From positions 56,371,448 through 56,435,447 of the forward strand of contig NC_086383.1 of the NCBI RefSeq assembly GCF_036588685.1: 64,000 bases of DNA, in the 5' to 3' direction. How positions within the stretch are numbered: the first letter of the stretch is position 1; each line of letters opens with the position of its first letter. Shown one piece after another: positions 14,401-23,400 of this stretch. Origin of the DNA: Mytilus trossulus (taxonomy: Eukaryota > Mollusca > Bivalvia > Mytilida > Mytilidae). The position numbers and the translations under genes were made by a program. Below the pieces are notes generated by a model, which did no database searches, was not told the DNA's origin, and saw nothing but the letters and a program-made list of their open reading frames with translations.

Positions 14401-17400
14401 TTAGCTAGGATCATGAAAACACAATTTTTATCAAGTTTTTACCTGTGCACTTTTCTGTGTGACCTTGTTTCATCATGAATGATAAATTTTAATGTGTAAT
14501 GAAATTGCTTAAGGAATAACGCAAGATTGCAGAGTAGCCAATCAGCATCACTTATTACAATGAAACATACATCTAATTTTATTAGTTATGTTTTAAAATA
14601 AATACTACTTACTATGTATAAGGAGTTTTCTGCATTATCCAGAAGATCTCTAATGGCAAAATCAGCAGGGTTTGATAAAGAGTTGAATTCATATGATGTA
14701 TTTTCTTTTTCCTTTTGGAGTTTCTTTTCTTCTTCCTTCTGTTGCTGTTTTTGAACCTCTTGGTTGATTCTTTCATTTTCCTGTTCCTTCATTCTTTCTA
14801 ATTCCCTTGATTTGTTCTCTTCTTCTTTCATCCTCTTTTCATCCTCCAGTCTTCTTTTTTCTTCTTCAATTTTTCTTTTTTCTTCCTCCTTTCTTTTTCT
14901 TTCCTCTTCATTTTTCCTCTTTTCCTCCTCTAATCTTTTCTTTTCTTGTTCCTTTCTTATTTTATCCTCTTCTTGTTTTCTGATTTCATCTTCTTTCTTT
15001 TTCCTTTCTTCTTCCTTTCTCTTTTGTTCTTCCTCCTGTTTTCTCTTTTCTTCTTCTTGTTTTATCTTCTCTTCCTCTTCTCTTTTCCTATCTGCCTCCA
15101 GTTTTCTATTTAACTCTTCAATTCTTTTCTTTTCCTCCTTGTGTTTCCTTTTTCTTTCTTCTTCATTTTTCTGCTCTTCCTCCTTTATTTTTTTCTCCTC
15201 TTCCTGTTGTCTTCTTTCTTCCTCCTCTCTTTTCCTATCTGCCTCCAGTTTTCTATTTAATTCTTCGATTCTTTTCTTTTCTGCTTCATGTATTTTCTTT
15301 TCCTCATCCCGTTTCCTTTTTCTTTCTTCTTCATTTTTCTGTTCTTCCTGCTTTCTTTTTTTCTCCTCTTCCTGTAGTCTTTTTTCTTCCTCCTCTCTTT
15401 TCCTATCTGCCTCTAGTTTTCTATTTAATTCTTCAATTCTTTTCTTTTCTGCTTCAGCTATTTTCTTTTCCTCATCCTGTTTCCTCTTTCTTTCTTCTTC
15501 ATTTTTCTGTTCTTTCTCCTTCCTTTTTTTCTCCTCTTCCTGTTGTCTTTTTTCTTCCTCTTCTCTTTTCCTATCTGCCTCCAGTTTTCTATTTAACTCT
15601 TCAATTCTTTTCTTTTCCTTTTCATGTATTTTCTTTTCCTCATCCTGTTTCCTCTTTGTTTCTTCTTCTTTTATCTTCAGTTCTTCCTTCCTTTTCTTTT
15701 CTTCCTCCTGTTTCTTTTTTTCTTGTTCTTTCCTTTTACTTTCTTCCTTCTCTCTTTGCCTATCTTCCTCTAGTTGTCTATTTAACTCTGCAATTCTTTT
15801 CTTTTCTGCTTTATGTATTTTCTTTTCCTCTTCCCGTTTCCTTTTTCTTTCTTCTTCATTTTTCTGTTCTTCCTCCTTTCTTTTTTTCTCCTCTTCCTGT
15901 TTTTTTTTTTCTTCCTCTTCTCTTTTCCTATCTGCCGCTAGTTTTCTATTTAATTCTTCAATTCTTTTCTTTTCTGCTTCATGTATTTTCTTTTCCTCTT
16001 TCTTTATTTTGATCTCTTCCTCTTGTTTTGCTTTCTCCTCTTGAAGTCGTTTATTTGCCTCTTCTTGTTTCTTCAGTTCTTCCTTCCTTTTCTTTTCTTC
16101 CTCCTGTTTCTTTTTTTCTTGTTCTTTCCTTTTACTTTCTTCCTTCTCTCTATTCCTATCTTCCTCTAGTTTTCTATTTAATTCTGCAATTCTTCTCTTT
16201 TCCTCCTTATGTTTTCTCTTCTCCTCAGCCTTTTTCTTTTTCTCTAACTCCAGCTCTTTTTCATTTTTGCCAAATGCCTCTTTCCCTCCGCCTCGTGAAC
16301 CCTCATTTTGTTTTTGTTGTTCAGGTGACATTTGGCTATCAATCAAAGGTTTAATGTGCTGTTCATACTTTTCTAACACACTTCTCTTTACAACCTCAAC
16401 TGAAACAAAGATCAAACTCAAATATATAGAACCAGATGCTTCGCAGGGCGTAGCTTTATACGACCGCAGAGGTTGAACCCTGAACGGTTGGGGCAAGTTT
16501 GGACACAACATTCAAGCTGGATTCAGCTCTAAATTTGGATTGTGATTAAATAGTTGACACAGCATAGGTTTCTGACACAGAATGAATGTGTTCTAATGAA
16601 CTTAAAATTTGTGTTTTCTCTTAGAGCAATTCACTATGCTGTTGAATATTAATCCTCTCAAAAAAATGTTTGAAGAAATTTTCTTTTTATTTATGAAATT
16701 TCAAATGAGAAAAATTGAACCCAATTTTTTAATCACATCCCCCTTTCCCTTATTCCAAAACTAATCTCAATTAAAATATTCTAATGGAGTTTGCAACAAT
16801 AACTACTCATTTAAATACATCATAAAATATTGAGATGTAAAAAACTGCTTGTTATCACTGAATGGTAAAGATTATTTAAATTTATCAGTTGGTAGTAAAA
16901 AGTGAATATACATTGTATATTGTATATAACAAAGATTTAAGTTGATTCTGGACAAAGAAAGATAACTCCAATTTAAAAAAATTCTTGCAATAAGATATTT
17001 CTTGCTTACTATTTTGGACAAAGAAAGATAACTCTAATTAAAAAAAAATTTGCTATTTCACAATATAGTGAAATTAGATATTTCTTGCCATTGCACAATA
17101 CTGTGCAATTGAAAAGATTTGCTATTGCACAATACTTAATATAATAATTTTAGATCCTGATTTGGAGCAACTTGAAAACTGGGCCCATAATCAAAACTCT
17201 AAGTACATGTTTAGATTCAGCATATCAAAGAGGCCCAAGAATTTAATTTTTGTTAAAATCAAACTTAGTTTAATTTTGGACCCTTTGCACTTTAATGTAG
17301 GCCAATTTGAAAACGGGACCAAAAATGAAGAATCTACATACACAGTTAGATTTGGCATATCAAAGAACCCCAATTATTCAATTTTTGATGAAATCAAACA

Positions 17401-20400
17401 ATGTTTAATTTTGGACCCCGATTTGGGCCAACTTGAAAACTGGGCCAATAATCAAAAATCTAAGTACATTTTTAGATTCAGCATATCAAAGAACCCCAAG
17501 GTTTCAATTTTTGTTAAAATCAAACTAAGTTTAATTTTGGACCCTTTGGACCTTAATGTAGACCAATTTGAAAACGGGACCAAAAATTAAGAATCTACAT
17601 ACACAGTTAGATTCGGCATATTAAAGAACCCCAATTATTCAATTTTGATGAAATCAAACAAAGTTTAATTTTGGACCCTTTGGGCCCCTTTTTCCTTAAC
17701 TGTTGGGACCAAAACTTCCAAAATCAATACCAACCTTCCTTTTATAGTCATAAATCTTGTGTTTAAATTTCATAGATTTCTATTTACTTATACTAACGCT
17801 ATGGTGCGAAAACCAAGTAAAAAGCTTATTGGGTCCCTTTTTGGCCCCTAATTCCTAAACTGTTGGGACCGAAACTCCCAAAATCAATACCAACCTTCCT
17901 TTTGTGGTCATAAACATTGTGTTTAAATTTCATTGATTTCTATTTACTTTAACTAAAGTTATTGTGCGAAAACCAAGAATAATGCTTATTTGGGCCCTTT
18001 TTTGGCCCCTAATTCCTAAACTGTTGAAAATAAAACTCCCAAAATCAATCCCAACTTTTATTTTGAGGTTATAAACCTTGTGTCAAAATTTCATAGATTT
18101 CTATTAACTTAAACTAAAGTTATAGTGCGAAAACCAAGAAAATGCTTATTTGGGCCCTTTTTGGCCCCTAATTCCTAAAATGTTGGGACCAAAACTCCCA
18201 AAATCAATACCAGCCTTCCTTTTATGGTCATAAACCTTGTGTTAAAATTTCATAGATTTCTATTCACTTTTACTAAAGTTAGAGTGCGAAAACTAAAAGT
18301 ATTCGGACGACGACGACGACGCCAACGTGATAGCAATATACGACGAAATTTTTTTCAAAATTTGCGGTCGTATAAAAATAGGAGATGACACTAAATTCGT
18401 TAATTTTTTTATACATTGTTGGTCAAATAGCTAAAGTATTATATACAGGGTTTTCGCTGGCGGTCGCCATTTTCGCAATTTGCGAAAAAATTATAATTAT
18501 GGCGATTAAAATTCGTCATTGGCGAAAGAATTTGGCGTAAGATATATATATATATAACAATTTATTTTCAGCCATCTTGTTTATTTACTTTTTTCGGGTT
18601 TCTCTGACTTTACCAATCAGACACTACTCGGAATTCACCTTGAACTCGTTAAGATTTTGACATAAATATCAATCAATAATCAGCTGATTGCATTCATAGC
18701 TATCGACATCAAAGGACTAATTAATAAAGGTGTTGATTGTATGATATGACCATCATGAATCATGTATTTAAATGAGTAGTAATTGTTGCAAACTCCATTA
18801 GAATATTTTAATTGAGATTAGTTTTGGAATAAGGGAAAGGGGGATGTGAATAAAAAATTGGGTTAAATTTTTCTCATTTGAAATTTCATAAATAAAAAGA
18901 AAATTTCTTCAAACATTTTTTTGAGAAGATTAATATTCAACAGCATAGTGAATTGCTCTATTAAAGAGAAAACAAAAATTTTAAGTTCATTTGAATACAT
19001 TCATTCTGTGTCAGAAACCTATGCTGTGTCAACTATTTAATCACAATCCAAATTTAGAGCGGAATCCAGCTTGAATGTTGTGTCCTTACTTGCCCCAACC
19101 GTTCAGGGTTCAACCTCTGCGGTCGTATAAAGCTACGCCCTGCGGAGCATCTGGTTTAATGTTATTATTAGTTTGTTTCAACTGGCAAGAATACCCCTAA
19201 AGCGGACAAGCAGTTTATTATTCAAATTGCTTTTATTGAATATCAAGAGAGAAAATAAATCCCAAAATTGATTTGAAACTTTGATACTCTATAGTTTTCC
19301 TGGAAAATATTCACATCCCTCAGGGATTAGTAGTGTACTTCCAGTTGCATATATATTACATGCATGTCGGAACAATTGTGATGATGACAAATTTCTTCCT
19401 TTTTTCGGGAACAATCAAATTGATATATAAATGTCCATAACTTCGATCAAACAACTAAAGTTATATATCGACCTGCATTTAAATCTCTTCTTCTTTTGGT
19501 ATACAATAGTCTATTTGATGATTACTTACTGTTGGCATCAAGGACTTGTCATTTTACAAAACTTTTACCCCAATTTACGCAAAATGTATGTTTCTTTCTT
19601 ACGTTTAATGTATACATGTACATATTTTAATTTGCGCTATAGTTTTGTATCTTATTATCCAGGCGTATATACGAATGGTCGACAAGTGCGTACATTTTTT
19701 TAAATCCATATGTCCTTCACCATTGCAAGAACTTATATAGATGTCCCTGACTATTGACAACGGGTATAAATTACATTTTACCAAATTTATTCTTGATAAA
19801 AATATGTATCTATAGATTTTTTTTCATCAAATCTGTTTTTGTTTTTTTTTGTATAAAATATCGGCATAAAGGGACAACCCGTGGTAAAATCTAGATATAT
19901 TCAAGCCCCCATGAATTATTTCGATTCTTATAGAACAAATACGGCAATTTTTTTGGATCGAAGCGCTCTAGGTGGAGGCCATTATTTGCCGTTCCCATAA
20001 ATTAACGCACTTTTAGATTGGCGTAAAAGAACGGAGCAAACAGAATAAGTGACATGCTAAAACTATTCACAAAACATATTTAGATAGATTTGGATGAATT
20101 CTAATGATAACTCACTTATATGTGATCATATGTCGTCTATGTATATAAAAAATGGGCTTATACCACATTTTAGCATCGTTTGTTTACGTTTACTTGTTGT
20201 GATGATTTTTGGTATCAAAAGCGTGTATTTTCCCGTAAAATGCTTAAATGATCTTAAATCATAACGTCATCATTCTATGACGTCGGGTACTTCATTCATA
20301 AAAAAAACATATGACGTGGGAGTACGATCGGAACAGCCAATGCAATATATTCATATTTTACACGGGTGTGTACTCAAAGTGTTTGAAGGACGTCATGTTA

Positions 20401-23400
20401 GAATTATATTTTTATAAATGATTTACTTTACACCAGAAATGTTATTCATAAACAAGCGTATGAGTTTAGTAATGACTATATATTATATCACTTTCGGAGA
20501 CGAGATAGAGATGTATTTTATACACCTAATGGTTCAAAATGGAAAGTTATAAGTTATCGGCCGTGTACACTGATCAATACCCTAAGAAGTGAAACGGTGC
20601 ATGAATTTGCAAGCTCGACAGGAAATAGCTTGAATACCTGGACGTGTCAACTCACCCTTTACAATACCCTTAACCATGTTGGTGATCAGTGGAGCGAAGA
20701 TCCTAATTTATTTGAATCAAGTTTATTACATAAAAGAATCATGAACGAATTAGATTTTCGAAAACAATTTAATTTTCAATGAACACCTATTTATGATTTG
20801 AAATTTGACTTTTTAACTAATTCCAATATTATCAGTCTAAAAATAACAGATCATGGTTATTTAAAAAAAAATAAGAACATTCTCCATATCAAGTTAGTAA
20901 CTAGTCGAATAAAACAACCGTACAATTGACAAGATATCGACACGCAATTACGACTACATTGGGTTACTGTAGTTTTGGTCCTTAGACATACATGACATAT
21001 CGTGGTTCAAATCGGAGAAGGTGACAAAATGGCTGACCGCAGAGAATTGATACTCTAAATTTAAAATCGATAGTGGATCTCTTATCTAGCAGAATAAAAC
21101 TTTAATATCTATGAATTTAAGCATTTTTATACAGAATGAACATAATATCAATTTTTGATTTTTTGGCACAGTTTCCCTTACGTTTGTGTCAACCATTTTC
21201 ATAAATATATTCTTAGCTTCTAGGTTACATAGATTATTTCCAATCTGTTTCAGGTAAATGCTTAAAATACATTGATGATACTTGACTTTTACAAACACAT
21301 AACTGATTTAAAGCGTTATCTCCCTGAACACAGGTCTATACCCCTTTAAAAATTGTAAATTCATTTATTTTTGTGGATGCCATATTAAGTGGAGGAAAAA
21401 AAAAATCATTATTTCATGAACTATAATATGCCAGTCTGCATACAAGCCTATCATGCTGATAGAATATGTGTTCTTTGTTGAACAATAAGATTGCTGCTCA
21501 CATTTACTGACAAAATCCACAAAATTGGTATCCCACGATTAACAATGAATCCACACTTTGTTAGGAATCTGGTTGACAACCATACCACATCAATTTATTT
21601 CTATGATACCACTACCCTATTATCTTACCAAACTGTAAGCTTTTGTCTCTGTATTCATCATTGCTATACAAGACAGCAACACCAGCAACCATCACGGCAA
21701 AAAACAGGAATGTAAACATTTTACAGCATACACCACTCTTTTTTGGTTTCTGTGCATTTTTTCCTTCTGTCTTTGTGCTTCCTATAAACATGATAAAATA
21801 TAGAAAAGAAATTAATCCTGGTGTCAATTTATTACAGTGGACACACTCTGAAAAATATATATCTTAAAGTATTTCCACAAGGTTGAAAATATGACTGTTA
21901 TCACTCTATAGTCTATAATACCAAGCGTGGATACATTTACATAATAGAAAAAGCAGATGTTCTAACTAGATACTGGATCTGCCAATAATCACCTACAATC
22001 AGCAAATTGGTATAGTTCAATGACTGAAAAAAGAAGATTCAATCTTCTTTTTATAGTCATTGCAGAACTCTAGCAACTTGTCAACTGATCAAAAAGGAAG
22101 TATTTAAAAATGTTTATGTAAATTTTATGTTACACATGAAATAAAATTATTACTTAACACCAGCAAGATTGATTTTTTGTACCACCATGTGTGTATTAAT
22201 TTGCATAATTTTCATACAATAAAAATACATTGTATTATAACATGGTATACAAGTATAAGTTATTTTAAAAGTTGATAAATGCTATAACAATAAAATTTCA
22301 CTAAAAACAGCTTCATAGTCTACTTATAACATGTATAATAACATCAAAGTGATGAAAAACACTCAAGGAATGATTGGAAGAGTAGTTTGAATAATTACAT
22401 ATCATCTTAAGGTATCATGGGTATGGTGTGGTAAAAAAAATTAAAGCGCTATTGCTGACAATTGCATAATCTGCAGATCTTTATCATGTTTATGAAGAAA
22501 AGCACTTTTCCAGCAGGTAAAATTAGCTACATGTGAATCAAATTGAATTATATTGAATCCCTTAATTTGTGCAACAAATTCAATTAAATTGCAGTTAAAC
22601 CAAACAATTATTAGACCGTTGGTTTTCCCGTTTGAATGGTTTTACACTAGTAATTTTGGGGCCCTTTATAGCTTGTTGTTCGGTGTGAGCCAAGGCTCCG
22701 TGTTGAAGGCCGTACTTTAACCTATAATGGTTTACTTTTTAAATTGTTATTTGGATGGAGAGTTGTCTTATTGGCACTCACACCACATCTTCCTATATCA
22801 ATGTACCCTAAAAAAAAGTTGGTTTGTTCTAATTATGCTAATGAAGAGTTTTGATTTTTTTCTGTTTCAAGCAAATCACTTATATTAGTACATGTAGTAT
22901 GTGACAATTAACCTAAATGGTTGACTAATTACAGATGATTATTGAAGATGTATTAAGTAAATTATTGGCCTTTCTTTTAAATATTTAGATACAGATATCA
23001 GATTTTTTATCTAAAATTTCTAAAAATTTTGAGAATTTGTTTTTTTATTAATCCTCAATTTTAATAATCATCTATCTTCATGATCTTTCAGACACAATTT
23101 ACAGAATCACTTTATGAGTTGTAGATCAAAACAAGTACTATCATCTCTATGTATCAAATATCTATTAATATATAAATTTGTACATTCAATTATCATGATT
23201 ATGAGGTCAAATATGTGTGTATTGAGATGTATATTAAAGGGTCTGTATAATTATGTGAGACTGGGGTTGATTAGTTATGTGGTCAATATGATTGGCATTT
23301 AAGGACGTGGGACATTGTTTGTAAGCATGGTAAGTACCCACCTTTGTCTCTGATTGTTTGGTGATCATGACAGTTGTCAATCATGCTAGAATTGTATCAT

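Noticed and set aside
14764-16354. Long plus-strand open frames rich in Ser, Phe and Leu
   Set aside because: They are mirror frames of the Glu/Lys-rich ASPH exon: complement of GAA/AAG-type codons gives TTC/CTT. The minus frame fits exon borders and phases on both sides; the plus frames do not.
17162-17590. 142-codon plus-strand frame with repeated peptide
   Set aside because: It is a read through tandem units of the 2-kb element; the same peptide appears in copies C and D with stops and shifts.
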